Shown: positions 15,333-23,546 of the stretch, one piece after another
Position numbering within the stretch: position 1 is the stretch's first letter
Layout of the letters: each line of letters opens with the position of its first letter
Source: JANXMY01 sp965246745
GTDB lineage: Bacteria > Armatimonadota > Armatimonadia > Armatimonadales > Capsulimonadaceae
Length of the DNA: 64,000 bases
Reading direction: 5' to 3'
Assembly (NCBI GenBank): GCA_965246745.1
Contig: OZ251980.1
Coordinates: 3,038,001-3,102,000, forward strand
Notes under the pieces: generated by a model
Databases searched by the model: none
The model's input: only the letters and a program-made list of their open reading frames with translations
Told to the model about the DNA's origin: nothing
Translations under genes and position numbers: made by a program

Positions 15333-15589
15333 CAGGAAGCGGCCTCCGCGTCCTGTGGCTCTTCCGACTCGCGCCATTCTCTGCCGAACTTGACCGCGTC
15401 TTCAAATTCCGGGCAGTCGGCATAAATCCCAACAAGACGCTGCCACCACGGCACTGCGTCATCCGATTTATCAAGTTCTTGCTTGGAAAGTTCTTTGTGA
15501 TCCGGCTTCTTCGACTGTTGAAGCTGCTTGACTTGTTCTTCCAGCGCAGTAAGCCGTTCCTCTAAAGTCTCCAAAGTTTGTGTTGCCAT
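15332..15589 (-). CDS. Antitoxin partner of the intact PIN toxin
   Basis: 85 residues: coiled coil TLEERLTALEEQVKQLQQ, a lysine/acid linker, then VPWWQRLVGIYADCPEFEDA and FGREWRESEEP. The ATG at 15589 has GAGGAAAA upstream. The stop overlaps the toxin start, the classic antitoxin-first order. It overlaps the 3' end of the small gene 15562-15753. The family is the same as 14596-14832. Confidence 0.7.
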   Translation of the reverse strand: MATQTLETLEERLTALEEQVKQLQQSKKPDHKELSKQELDKSDDAVPWWQRLVGIYADCPEFEDAVKFGREWRESEEPQDAEAAS

Positions 15590-15753
15590 TGATTTTCCTC
15601 GTCATCTCTCGGCCGCAGCGATTCGCGGTATTCGCGGCCCAAGCGGATCGCTTCTTCAAATTCGGGATCATCGGCGAAAGCGCCCACGATTCGCTTCCAC
15701 CAGGGAAGGTTGTCATCTGATTTGTCAGGCTGTTTTGCTTGTTCGATATTCAT
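15562..15753 (-). CDS. Orphan antitoxin-like protein, first in the array
   Basis: 63 residues. It keeps the core of the array antitoxins (LPWWKRIVGAFADDPEFEEA and GREYRESLRP) but lacks their long coiled coil. The last 14 residues read through the ribosome site and start of the next antitoxin in another frame, so its own toxin and stop codon appear deleted. It begins at ATG 15753, downstream of a TATACT box at 15788-15793, and is the first gene of the array. Confidence 0.55.
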   Translation of the reverse strand: MNIEQAKQPDKSDDNLPWWKRIVGAFADDPEFEEAIRLGREYRESLRPRDDEENQWQHKLWRL

Positions 15754-15787
15754 GCGGACTGTCCTAGACTCATAGCCCGGCACCGAT

Positions 15788-15793
15788 AGTATA
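15788..15793 (-). promoter_or_regulatory. -10 box of the PIN toxin/antitoxin array
   Basis: Minus-strand TATACT, 34 bases before ATG 15753. All array genes (15753 down to 13693) could be transcribed from it. Confidence 0.5.
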
Positions 15794-15803
15794 CCCGGCA
15801 GGC

Positions 15804-15837
15804 AAAAAAAGCGGCCCCGGACAGTGTCCGGGGCCGC
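15804..15837 (-). terminator. Intrinsic terminator of the LEA-like operon
   Basis: On the minus strand a 12-bp GC-rich stem (15837-15826 with 15822-15811) with a three-base loop is followed by seven T. It lies 18 bases after the stop of 15856-17040. Confidence 0.9.
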
Positions 15838-15855
15838 TGCGGCGGGGCGCAAAAG

Positions 15856-17040
15856 CTATTGCGGCTGGGCTTGCTCTGGCTGGGTTTGCTCCTGGGGAGG
15901 CTGTTCCGCCGGGGCTTCGTCCTGCGGCGCGAGGCCCTGGTTTTTGGCTTCGGTTTTGGCGGTCTCGACCGCTTCATGGACCGCCGTTTGGGCGACCACC
16001 GTGACTTTGTGAGTCAGGTCCGAGGCCGCTTCGGTGGCTTTGTCAAGAAGCTGGTCGCGGGTCTTGCCGAGCGTTTTGTGCTCATACGACGTTTCCGGGA
16101 CGGCAAGGCCGAGGCCGAGGCCGGCGACCAGCGCCATCGCGCCGATGACCAGCGGGTTCTCTTGCAGCGTCGTGCCGAACCAGCCCGCTCCCGCTTGGGC
16201 CGACGTTTTCACCTGCGAGCCGAGGTTGCCGGCGGCCACCTGCACCTGCCCGGAAAGCGTGCCCACTTTCTCGGCGGCATCGGAAACGCTCACCGGGGGC
16301 TGGGCTGCCGCCGCTTGATGGTTGCGGATCAGCCAGACCAGGCTGGCGATGAAAAAGATCGCTTGGAGCGGCGAGCGCTGCACAACAGTCCACAGGCCGG
16401 TGCCGACCGTGCCGGCGGCTCCGGCGACAGCGCCTTTGGATTTTTTACTCGTGTCGGCGGCAGTTGTCTTCGCGGCAGCAGCCTTGTCGGCCAGCGTTTG
16501 GGCCGCATCTTTGGCCTTGTCCGCGACAGTCTGCGCGGCGTCCTGCGCTTTGTCCGCAAGGTCGCCGGCGGCGCTCTGCGCCTTGCCGGCCAGGTCCTGC
16601 GCGGTCTGGGTAACGTTCTGTGCCATGTCGTCTGCCTTTTCCTGTGCGTGTTCTTGTGCGTATTCTGGAAGCTGTCCGGCGCTGCCGGTCATCGGCGGGG
16701 CCGGCTCCGGATAGCTGCCGGACGTATACGGGTTCGCCGCTTCGGCATCGGCAGCCGCGGGAATGTCGTATTCGGCGACAACGCCGAACTCAACGGCCAT
16801 GATCTCGGCTTCCCCGGCGGGGTCAGCCCCGTCCGGCACGCCGAGCGGCACCGGGTCCGCCGGGCCGTCCGTCAAAAACACCGTGCCGACACTGACCGCG
16901 CCGTCGGCCAGGGGCGCTTCGGTCAGCATGGTCGCGCCGACTTCCAGCGTGTCTTCCACGGGGACCTCGCCGGCAGGGTCATCGAAGCCCGAAACGGCGC
17001 TGACCGGCTCGTGGTGGTGCGGCCGATTTTTTCTGCTCAT
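15856..17040 (-). CDS. LEA/apolipoprotein-like repeat protein with membrane segments
   Basis: 394 residues. An acidic N-terminal region (residues 1-115) is followed by about 80 residues of 11-mer-like helical repeats (AQDLAGKAQSAAGDLADKAQ and similar), the pattern of group 3 LEA proteins. Two hydrophobic segments come next (LQAIFFIASLVWLIR, NPLVIGAMALVAGLGLGLA), the second followed by a charged stretch as in DUF3618-type proteins, then a Gln/Pro-rich tail. ATG 17040 follows AAGGAGAAT. A role in desiccation or envelope stress is inferred from the repeats. It shares an operon with 17071-17505. Confidence 0.6.
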   Translation of the reverse strand: MSRKNRPHHHEPVSAVSGFDDPAGEVPVEDTLEVGATMLTEAPLADGAVSVGTVFLTDGPADPVPLGVPDGADPAGEAEIMAVEFGVVAEYDIPAAADAEAANPYTSGSYPEPAPPMTGSAGQLPEYAQEHAQEKADDMAQNVTQTAQDLAGKAQSAAGDLADKAQDAAQTVADKAKDAAQTLADKAAAAKTTAADTSKKSKGAVAGAAGTVGTGLWTVVQRSPLQAIFFIASLVWLIRNHQAAAAQPPVSVSDAAEKVGTLSGQVQVAAGNLGSQVKTSAQAGAGWFGTTLQENPLVIGAMALVAGLGLGLAVPETSYEHKTLGKTRDQLLDKATEAASDLTHKVTVVAQTAVHEAVETAKTEAKNQGLAPQDEAPAEQPPQEQTQPEQAQPQ

Positions 17041-17070
17041 CAAACATTCTCCTTGCAAAAATCTAAACGA

Positions 17071-17505
17071 TCAAGACGCGGCTTGGGCGCTGGTGCTCTT
17101 CAAAAACCGGGCGGCGGCGAAGCCGAGCAGCGCGGCGATGCCGAGAAAGTACGCCGGCTGGGTGCGCCCGAAGTTTTCGGTGTCCCGGATGACTTCGTCC
17201 ACGTCCTTGCCCTGAATGGTCGTGCCCACTTCAGTCAGCTTGTCTGCGGCCTGGTCAATGTACGGCCCGGCGAACGCCCCGATGCCCTGGGTGCGGAACG
17301 AATCGCCGTTCTGCTTTAAGATTTGGGCGGCGTCGGTGATGCCGGTCGCCAGCGCGTCTTTCTGCTGGGTCAGCGCGGTTTTCACGCGCGAGCCGACAAT
17401 GCCGACCGCTTGGCCGGCGTATTCCTGCCCCTGCTGGACCGCCGCCTGGGTTTGTTCTTTGATTTGCCCGGTAATCTGTCCGGTCATCTGCTCTGCATCG
17501 GCCAT
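17071..17505 (-). CDS. Small LEA-like/membrane-anchored protein
   Basis: 144 residues: an amphipathic Gln/Ala-rich helical region (ITGQIKEQTQAAVQQGQEYA, VKTALTQQKDALATGI) and a C-terminal hydrophobic helix PAYFLGIAALLGFAAARFL ending in a short basic tail. This tail resembles the glycine-poor membrane anchors of other stress proteins and the second segment of its neighbour. ATG at 17505 with TAGGAGAAT before it. Probably cotranscribed with 15856-17040. Function inferred only. Confidence 0.6.
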   Translation of the reverse strand: MADAEQMTGQITGQIKEQTQAAVQQGQEYAGQAVGIVGSRVKTALTQQKDALATGITDAAQILKQNGDSFRTQGIGAFAGPYIDQAADKLTEVGTTIQGKDVDEVIRDTENFGRTQPAYFLGIAALLGFAAARFLKSTSAQAAS

Positions 17506-17605
17506 TGTCTTATTCTCCTACAAGTTCGCTTCAAGTTACCGGCTTTTACCCGAACCGGCGGCTGCGTAAACGGGAACCTGTTTTTACCAGGTTTTGTTAG
17601 ATAGA

Positions 17606-17634
17606 TTGACAGCGGGACGCTCATATGCCATACT
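17606..17634 (+). promoter_or_regulatory. Sigma-70-type promoter of dnaJ
   Basis: TTGACA at 17606-17611 and CATACT at 17629-17634 with 17 bases between. Transcription would start near 17641, which rules out the upstream ATG at 17625 as the dnaJ start. Confidence 0.75.
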
Positions 17635-17669
17635 CCCGGCAGCAACACTTCGGCTTCAAGGAAACACGC

Positions 17670-18818
17670 ATGGCTGTAGACTACAAAGATTATTACAAAA
17701 TACTGGGTTTGACGAAGACCGCAACCGACAAGGAAATCAAAGCCGCTTACCGCAGCCTGGCCCGAAAATATCACCCGGATGTCAATCCCGGCGACAAGAG
17801 CGCCGAAGACAAATTCAAAGATGTCGGCGAAGCCTATGACGTGCTGTCCGACAGCGACAAGCGCTCCAAGTACGACCAGTTCGGCGACCAGTGGAAGTCC
17901 TACAGCCAGGGGGGCAGTCCCGGACGCGGCCCGGACTTCGACTTCGGCGCCGCCGGGGGCGGCGGCACGGGCGCGGCCTCGATTGACGACTTTTTGTCGT
18001 CGCTGTTCGGCGGCGCGGGCGGTCAGGGGGGCTTCAGCGCCGGACCGGGGGCCGGACAAAGCGGCTTCGGCGGCTTCAATTCCCGTCCCGGCGGGCGCGT
18101 CTCGGCCGGCGGCGGGGCAGACGCCGAATACCCGGTCGAGATTACTTTAGAAGAAGCTTACCGGGGGACGACCCGCTCGTTTACGGTCTCGCTGCCGGAA
18201 ACCTGCGGCCAGTGCGGCGGCGCGGGCGCGGTTTCGGTCGGCAAGGGCAAACCCTGCCCGCTGTGCTCCGGGTCCGGCAAAGTCAAGGGCGGGCGCGGCT
18301 TGTTCGGTCAATCGGCCTGCCCGCAGTGCGGCGGCACGGGCCAGGCGACCGAAGCCTGCCCGGAATGCCGGGGCGAGGGGACCGTCACCAGCCAGCGCCG
18401 GATTTCGGACATCAAAATCCCGCCGGGGGTCATGGGCGACCAGCGCATTCGGCTGACCGGACAGGGCGCGGCGGGCGGCGACTTGTTTCTGAAGATCAAA
18501 GTCAAGCCCAACGCCAAATTCGAGCGGCTCGGCGACGACCTCAAAACCGACTTCGCGGTGCCGTACACGGTCGCCGCGCTCGGCGGGGAAGCGGCGGTGG
18601 AAACGTTCGACGGCTCCCGGACTTTGACGGTCCCGGCGGGGACTCAAAGCGGCCAGTTGTTTCGATTGAAAGGTCAGGGCATGCCGATCTTGAAAGGCGG
18701 CGGACGCGGCAGCTTGCAGGCTGCGGCCAAGATCACCGTGCCGAAAGACTTGTCGCCGCGCGAGCGGGACCTGTTGACCGAGCTGGCCAAGCTGCGCTCC
18801 GATGATGTGAAAGTTTGA
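17670..18818 (+). CDS. dnaJ: Chaperone protein DnaJ (Hsp40)
   Basis: 382 residues from ATG 17670. J domain at 1-70 with the HPD motif (ARKYHPDVNPGD), a Gly/Phe-rich linker to about 140, and the zinc domain with four cysteine pairs: CGQCGGAG, CPLCSGSG, CPQCGGTG and CPECRGEG. The C-terminal client-binding domain follows. Type I DnaJ stimulates DnaK and delivers substrates. hspR follows 16 bases later, and clpC after that, so the three are probably one stress operon. Confidence 0.96.
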   Translation: MAVDYKDYYKILGLTKTATDKEIKAAYRSLARKYHPDVNPGDKSAEDKFKDVGEAYDVLSDSDKRSKYDQFGDQWKSYSQGGSPGRGPDFDFGAAGGGGTGAASIDDFLSSLFGGAGGQGGFSAGPGAGQSGFGGFNSRPGGRVSAGGGADAEYPVEITLEEAYRGTTRSFTVSLPETCGQCGGAGAVSVGKGKPCPLCSGSGKVKGGRGLFGQSACPQCGGTGQATEACPECRGEGTVTSQRRISDIKIPPGVMGDQRIRLTGQGAAGGDLFLKIKVKPNAKFERLGDDLKTDFAVPYTVAALGGEAAVETFDGSRTLTVPAGTQSGQLFRLKGQGMPILKGGGRGSLQAAAKITVPKDLSPRERDLLTELAKLRSDDVKV

Positions 18819-18834
18819 GAAGGGAAGGTGTAAA

Positions 18835-19203
18835 ATGCCGTTTATTAAAGACAGAGACGAGCCGATTTATACCATCTCGATTGCCGCCAAGCTGGTCCGC
18901 CCGCCGTCGCGCACCCAGGCGGCGGCCCCCGAGGCCAAGCCGATCCATGCCCAGACCCTTCGCATGTACGACAAGCTGGGCCTGGTCAAGCCGCGCAAAG
19001 TCGGCAAAAATCGGTTTTATTCCGACCGCGACATTGAGCGCTTGCAGCAGATACAGCACTTCACGCAGGACATCGGGATCAACTTAGCCGGGGTCGCGTA
19101 TATTTTCGCGCTGCTGGAGCAGATCGAGGCCGGCCAGGCCGAGGCGCTCCTGCTTCGCGCCGAAGAGCGCATCCGCGAGATCGCGGCGGGATTGGAAGAG
19201 TAG
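18835..19203 (+). CDS. hspR: Heat-shock repressor HspR (MerR family)
   Basis: 122 residues. MerR-type HTH: IYTISIAAKLV, then HAQTLRMYDKLGLVKPRKVG and NRFYSDRDIERLQQIQ, followed by the HspR-typical DIGINLAGVAYIFALLEQ. Compared with typical HspR the turn of the recognition region carries an extra stretch of about 15-18 residues (PPSRTQAAAPEAKPIH). HspR represses dnaK and clp operons by binding HAIR sites; I found no clear HAIR palindrome here. The gene's place between dnaJ and clpC matches actinobacterial and related operons. Start follows AAGGGAAGG. Confidence 0.85.
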   Translation: MPFIKDRDEPIYTISIAAKLVRPPSRTQAAAPEAKPIHAQTLRMYDKLGLVKPRKVGKNRFYSDRDIERLQQIQHFTQDIGINLAGVAYIFALLEQIEAGQAEALLLRAEERIREIAAGLEE

Positions 19204-19279
19204 GGGCGGGGAAGCGAAAGCCGCGAGGAAGTGAACTTCCTCGCCGACAACACGCGGATTGCATAACGAGGCACGAACC

Positions 19280-21730
19280 ATGTTTGAAAAATTCACGGAA
19301 AGAGCGCGGGAGCTGGTCCAGACGGCCCAGGAAATCCTTGTGCGCTACAAGCATACCCAGCTTGATACCGAGCATCTGCTCCTGGCGATGCTTGAGCAGA
19401 ACGACGGCCTGGCGGTTCAAGTGCTGCAAGACTTGAACGCAGACACGCGGGCGCTGGCGCACGCCGCCGAAGACGCGCTGGCGCGGGCGCCCAAAGTGCA
19501 GTACGCCGACCAGGGGGCGCAGATTTACATCACCCCGCGCATCAAAAAAGTGTTTGACCTGGCGAAAGACGAAGCCCAGCGGCTCCACGACAGCTATATC
19601 GGGGTCGAGCATCTTTTATTGGGGCTGATCACCGAAGGCGACGGCGGCGCGGCCCGGCTCCTGAAGCAGCAGAACATAGACGAGGAAAAAGTCTACAAAG
19701 CGCTGCAAAAAGTGCGCGGGTCGTCGCGCGTCACCGACGAAAACCCGGAAGAAAAGTACCGAGTTTTAGAGCGCTTCTCGCGCGACCTGACCCAGCTTGC
19801 CCGCGAAGATAAAATTGACCCGGTGATCGGACGCGACGAGGAAATCAAGCGAACGATCCAGATTTTGTCCCGACGCACCAAAAACAACCCGGTCTTAATC
19901 GGCGACCCCGGTGTCGGAAAAACCGCCATTGCCGAAGGGCTGGCCCGAAAAATCGCGGCAGGCGACGTGCCCGAAAACCTGCGCGGGCGTCGGCTGCTGG
20001 CCCTTGACATGGGGGCGCTGGTGGCCGGCTCGAAGTTCCGGGGCGAGTTTGAGGAGCGCCTCAAAGGGGTCATGGACGAAGTCCGCAAAGCGTCGGGCCA
20101 GGTCATCTTATTTTTAGACGAGCTGCACACCGTGGTCGGCGCAGGCGCTGCCGAAGGGGCGATGGATGCGTCGAATATGCTGAAGCCCGCCCTCGCGCGG
20201 GGCGAATTGCAGTGCATCGGCGCGACGACGCTGGACGAGTACCGTAAGAATATCGAGAAAGACGCCGCTTTAGAGCGCCGCTTCCAGCCGATTGTGGTCG
20301 GGGAACCGTCGGTCGCCGACACCATTGAAATCTTGAAGGGCCTGCGCGACAAGTACGAAGCGCACCACACCGTCAAGATTGACGACAGTGCGTTGGTGGC
20401 CGCCGCCGAACTCAGCTCGCGCTACCTGACCGAGCGGTTCCTGCCCGACAAAGCGATTGATTTGATTGACGAGGCGGCGTCGAAGATACGCATTGAAAAA
20501 TCGTCTCTGCCCGACGAGATCAAAGACATGGAAGCGCGGCTGACCCGGATGCAGACGGAAGGCCGGGCGGCGGCGGATGCCCGCGACTACGAGAAAGCGG
20601 CCGGCCTGCGCGACGCCGAAGTCGCCCTGCGCCGGGAGTTCACCGAGCGCCGGGATGCCTGGATGCGCGAATCGGGGGTCGGCAGCGTGGTCAGCGAGCA
20701 CGACATCGCCGAGCTGATTTCCAAAGCGACCGGCATCCCCGTTTCGCGCATGTTCGAGGAGGAAGCCGAAAAGCTGCTGAACATGGAAGGGAAGCTGCAT
20801 GAGCGGGTGATCGGCCAGGAAGCCGCGATTGCCGCAGTCTCGGAAGCGGTCCGGCGCGGGCGGGCGGGCCTGAAAGACCCGAGCCGGCCCATCGGCTCGT
20901 TTTTGTTTCTCGGCCCCACGGGGGTCGGCAAAACGGAGCTGGCGCGGGCTTTGGCTCAGTTCATGTTCGACGATCCCGACGCCATGGTGCGGATAGACAT
21001 GTCCGAGTACATGGAAAAGCACGCGGTTTCGCGCCTTATCGGCGCTCCGCCCGGCTATGTCGGCTACGACGAAGGCGGGCAGCTCACCGAAGCGGTCCGC
21101 CGCCGCCCGTACCGGGTCGTGCTGCTCGACGAAATCGAAAAAGCGCACCCGGACGTGTTCAATATCCTTTTGCAGTTACTCGACGCCGGGCGGCTGACCG
21201 ACAGCACGGGCCGCACCGTAGACTTCAAGAACACGGTCGTGATTATGACCTCAAACATCGGCAGCCAGTTTATTGAAGCCATGCCGGCCGGCGCAAGTCA
21301 GCACGAACAAGAGATGCTGTACGACGCGATGAAAGAGCGTGTCACGCAGGAGCTGCGAAAGCACTTCCGGCCCGAGCTATTGAACCGCATTGACGAGACC
21401 ATCGTGTTCCATGCGCTCAATCAGCCGCAGATCACGCAGATTGTGGATTTGCTCTTGAAAGGCACCGAGCGGCAATTAGCCGCCCGCAAGCTGCATTTAG
21501 AAGTCACCGAGGCTGCCAAGACGCTGATCGCCGAGTCGGGCTTCGACCCGCTCTACGGGGCGCGGCCTCTGCGCCGCACCATTCAGCGCATGGTCGAGAA
21601 CCCGATCTCATCGGGGATTTTACGCCGCCTCTTTACCGACGGCGACACGATTGTCGTGGACAGCGACGGCGAGAAGATCGTCGTTTCGCCGAAAGTCCCG
21701 CACCCATCGCCCGCGCTTGCTGCGGCCTAA
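19280..21730 (+). CDS. clpC: ATP-dependent Clp protease ATP-binding subunit ClpC
   Basis: 816 residues. Clp N domain repeats at 1-145 (FTERARELVQTAQE, YIGVEHLLLGL), first AAA module with Walker A GDPGVGKTA, a middle region with a UVR motif (ARDYEKAAGLRDAEVALRRE) that marks ClpC rather than ClpB, and the second AAA module with GPTGVGKTE and VRIDMSEYMEKHAVSRLIG. It unfolds proteins for ClpP or for refolding. ATG 19280 gives the conserved start MFEKFTERA; the TTG at 19259 is not needed. An intrinsic terminator follows. Confidence 0.95.
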   Translation: MFEKFTERARELVQTAQEILVRYKHTQLDTEHLLLAMLEQNDGLAVQVLQDLNADTRALAHAAEDALARAPKVQYADQGAQIYITPRIKKVFDLAKDEAQRLHDSYIGVEHLLLGLITEGDGGAARLLKQQNIDEEKVYKALQKVRGSSRVTDENPEEKYRVLERFSRDLTQLAREDKIDPVIGRDEEIKRTIQILSRRTKNNPVLIGDPGVGKTAIAEGLARKIAAGDVPENLRGRRLLALDMGALVAGSKFRGEFEERLKGVMDEVRKASGQVILFLDELHTVVGAGAAEGAMDASNMLKPALARGELQCIGATTLDEYRKNIEKDAALERRFQPIVVGEPSVADTIEILKGLRDKYEAHHTVKIDDSALVAAAELSSRYLTERFLPDKAIDLIDEAASKIRIEKSSLPDEIKDMEARLTRMQTEGRAAADARDYEKAAGLRDAEVALRREFTERRDAWMRESGVGSVVSEHDIAELISKATGIPVSRMFEEEAEKLLNMEGKLHERVIGQEAAIAAVSEAVRRGRAGLKDPSRPIGSFLFLGPTGVGKTELARALAQFMFDDPDAMVRIDMSEYMEKHAVSRLIGAPPGYVGYDEGGQLTEAVRRRPYRVVLLDEIEKAHPDVFNILLQLLDAGRLTDSTGRTVDFKNTVVIMTSNIGSQFIEAMPAGASQHEQEMLYDAMKERVTQELRKHFRPELLNRIDETIVFHALNQPQITQIVDLLLKGTERQLAARKLHLEVTEAAKTLIAESGFDPLYGARPLRRTIQRMVENPISSGILRRLFTDGDTIVVDSDGEKIVVSPKVPHPSPALAAA

Positions 21731-21733
21731 CTT

Positions 21734-21767
21734 AAAAGAGCGGAAGCGAACGCTTCCGCTCTTTTTT
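21734..21767 (+). terminator. Intrinsic terminator after clpC
   Basis: Stem AGAGCGGAAGC with its complement (21737-21747 and 21752-21762), loop of four bases, then a run of T. The preceding A-run lengthens the stem. Confidence 0.92.
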
Positions 21768-21774
21768 GTTTGCA

Positions 21775-21783
21775 TGGTACAAT
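21775..21783 (+). promoter_or_regulatory. Extended -10 TGG-TACAAT, leaderless start of the MNT/HEPN array
   Basis: The box ends at 21783 and ATG 21790 follows after six bases with no ribosome site, the same arrangement as at 9304-9319 and 13640-13632. Confidence 0.6.
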
Positions 21784-21789
21784 GCGTCT

Positions 21790-22122
21790 ATGATTGAGAC
21801 TTCTCAAATCTTGGGTGTCGCCGACAAGATCGCCCGGCAGTTCCACCCGGAGCGCATTATCCTGTTCGGCTCCTACGCTTACGGCACGCCCAACGAGGAC
21901 TCCGACGTGGATTTACTCGTCGTGATGCCCTATGAAGGTTGCCCTGCTGTGATAACAAGTGAAATGCGTGGGGCTGTTCGCGCCGGGTTTCCGATAGACT
22001 TGCTGGTTTATACGCCGGAGTATATTCAGCAGCGCCTCGCCTGGGACGATTTTTTCCTTATCGAGATTACCCGGAAAGGGAAGGTGCTTTATGCTGCCGA
22101 TTACGCAGGAGTGGGTCGCTAA
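21790..22122 (+). CDS. Minimal nucleotidyltransferase (MNT), pair 1
   Basis: 110 residues with the nucleotidyltransferase signature ILFGSYAYGTPNEDSDVDLL: Gly-Ser, then Asp-x-Asp for metal binding. In characterised MntA-HepT systems the MNT protein adds AMP groups to the HEPN toxin and inactivates it. The gene overlaps the HEPN gene by 32 nt. The third acidic residue expected near DLLVYTP is present (PIDLLVY). Confidence 0.88.
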   Translation: MIETSQILGVADKIARQFHPERIILFGSYAYGTPNEDSDVDLLVVMPYEGCPAVITSEMRGAVRAGFPIDLLVYTPEYIQQRLAWDDFFLIEITRKGKVLYAADYAGVGR

Positions 22123-22477
22123 AGCGGAAGGCGACTGGGCCAGCGCAAATCGTGATTACCGGGCGCGGAAATCTCCAAAATTTGACGGCGCTTGTTATCA
22201 TACGCAGCAGTGTGCGGAAAAGTATCTGAAAGCACGGCTGCAAGAAGCGGTCATCGCGTTTCCACGGACTCACGACTTAGAAGATTTGCTGACCCTTCTG
22301 CTGCCTGTCGAGCCGGGCTGGGCCAGTCTGCGCCTTGCTTTGCGGCGCTTGACAACCTACGCAATTCTTTATCGCTACCCTGGACGCACGGCAACGAAAG
22401 CCGATGCGCGAGAGGCGATCAATCTTGGGCGCACTGTCCGTGAGGCGGCCCGGCGCTCGTTCGGCCTGCCGCTCTAG
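22091..22477 (+). CDS. HEPN-domain protein, pair 1
   Basis: 128 residues. Family features: GACYHTQQCAEKYLKARL and FPRTHDLEDLLTLL, as in the COG1895/COG2250 HEPN group. The RX4-6H ribonuclease motif of HepT toxins is not obvious, so nuclease activity should not be assumed. Paired with the overlapping MNT gene. Possible toxin half of a toxin-antitoxin module. Confidence 0.85.
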   Translation: MLPITQEWVAKAEGDWASANRDYRARKSPKFDGACYHTQQCAEKYLKARLQEAVIAFPRTHDLEDLLTLLLPVEPGWASLRLALRRLTTYAILYRYPGRTATKADAREAINLGRTVREAARRSFGLPL

Positions 22478-22516
22478 TCCGGCGAACAAAGAAGATGGTA
22501 AAAAGAAGATGGTAAA

Positions 22517-22834
22517 ATGGTCAGCGAAACACAGCTTGTTCCGATAGACGCTCAACTGCGCTTGATCTTGTTTGGCTTGGAATGTGTTCTCGACGCCGAG
22601 TTTTCAGGGGACGTGACGGAAAAGATTTTCTCCGATTGCGAAGATGCCGTCAGCGAAAAGCGGTATGTGCTCTGGGTGTCAAAGCAGCAGAAAGTCGCGG
22701 GGTATATGCAGAACTATGAGCCGGGGGATATTTTCCTGACGGTCGAAACCCACAAGCCGCTGGGTCCTTCGCTCCAAGCAATCACAGAACGCGCGAGACA
22801 CCAAATCTACCGATTGGAAAAGCCGCATGATTGA
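22517..22834 (+). CDS. Hypothetical protein embedded in the MNT/HEPN array
   Basis: 105 residues, no recognised domain. Ends QIYRLEKPHD; the last residues are duplicated as untranslated sequence before MNT 3 (23522-23546), showing that the array grew by tandem duplication starting inside this gene. It overlaps MNT 2 by 8 nt. A 14-base direct repeat (AGAAGATGGTAAAA) lies just before and over its start. Confidence 0.6.
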   Translation: MVSETQLVPIDAQLRLILFGLECVLDAEFSGDVTEKIFSDCEDAVSEKRYVLWVSKQQKVAGYMQNYEPGDIFLTVETHKPLGPSLQAITERARHQIYRLEKPHD

Positions 22835-23147
22835 GACCAGCCAGATTTTAAGCGTCGCCGACAAGATCGCCCAGCAGTTCCGGCCCGAGCGCATCATCCT
22901 GTTCGGCTCCTACGCCTACGGCACGCCCAACAAAGACTCCGACGTAGATTTACTGGTCGTGATGCCGTTTGAGGGCCGAACAGCACGACAGGCGATTGAA
23001 ATCTACCGTGTGATTTATGCCGGATTTCCGATGGACTTAATCCCGATTACGCCGGAGCGATTGAAGCATCGCCTGGAAATCGAAGATTTTTTCCTGCGCG
23101 AAATTATCGAAAAAGGAAAAGTGCTCTATGAAGCCAATCACTCGTGA
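22827..23147 (+). CDS. Minimal nucleotidyltransferase, pair 2
   Basis: 106 residues, signature ILFGSYAYGTPNKDSDVDLL and PMDLIPITPERLKHRLEIED. Almost identical to pair 3 (23547-23867), less so to pair 1. Overlaps the upstream hypothetical gene by 8 nt and HEPN 2 by 20 nt. Confidence 0.88.
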   Translation: MIETSQILSVADKIAQQFRPERIILFGSYAYGTPNKDSDVDLLVVMPFEGRTARQAIEIYRVIYAGFPMDLIPITPERLKHRLEIEDFFLREIIEKGKVLYEANHS

Positions 23148-23514
23148 ATGGATTGACAAAGCAGAAGAAGATTGGGAAATCGCCCTTCTTGCGCTTGGTT
23201 CTCCTCGGTCGAAAGTCTATAACGCGATTTGTTTTCACGCGCAGCAATGTGTGGAAAAGTATCTCAAAAGTCAGCTTCAAGAAGAAAGCATTCCGATTCC
23301 GAAAACACATAACCTCGGAAGCTTGCTGGACTTGCTGCTGGCGACGCATCCGCTCTGGTCAACACTGCGCCCTGCACTCGACAGCCTGACGCTCTACGCT
23401 GTTAATTTTCGCTACCCCGGTGATGCGGCCGACCAAGCCGAAGCCGGCGACGCGGTGAAGCTTTGCCGCAGTATTCGCGACACGGTGCGGCAAGGCTTCG
23501 GCCTGCCGCTGTAG
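23128..23514 (+). CDS. HEPN-domain protein, pair 2
   Basis: 128 residues: MKPITREWIDKAEEDWE start, AICFHAQQCVEKYLKSQL and IPKTHNLGSLLDLL. Shares its first dozen residues with HEPN 3 exactly, then diverges. Translationally coupled to MNT 2 by a 20-nt overlap. Confidence 0.86.
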   Translation: MKPITREWIDKAEEDWEIALLALGSPRSKVYNAICFHAQQCVEKYLKSQLQEESIPIPKTHNLGSLLDLLLATHPLWSTLRPALDSLTLYAVNFRYPGDAADQAEAGDAVKLCRSIRDTVRQGFGLPL

Positions 23515-23546
23515 TCCCGCTCAAATCTACCGATTGGAAAAGCCGC

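Noticed and set aside
15859..17319. 486-residue plus-strand frame
   Set aside because: Antisense shadow of the LEA-like proteins; no family features and no start context.
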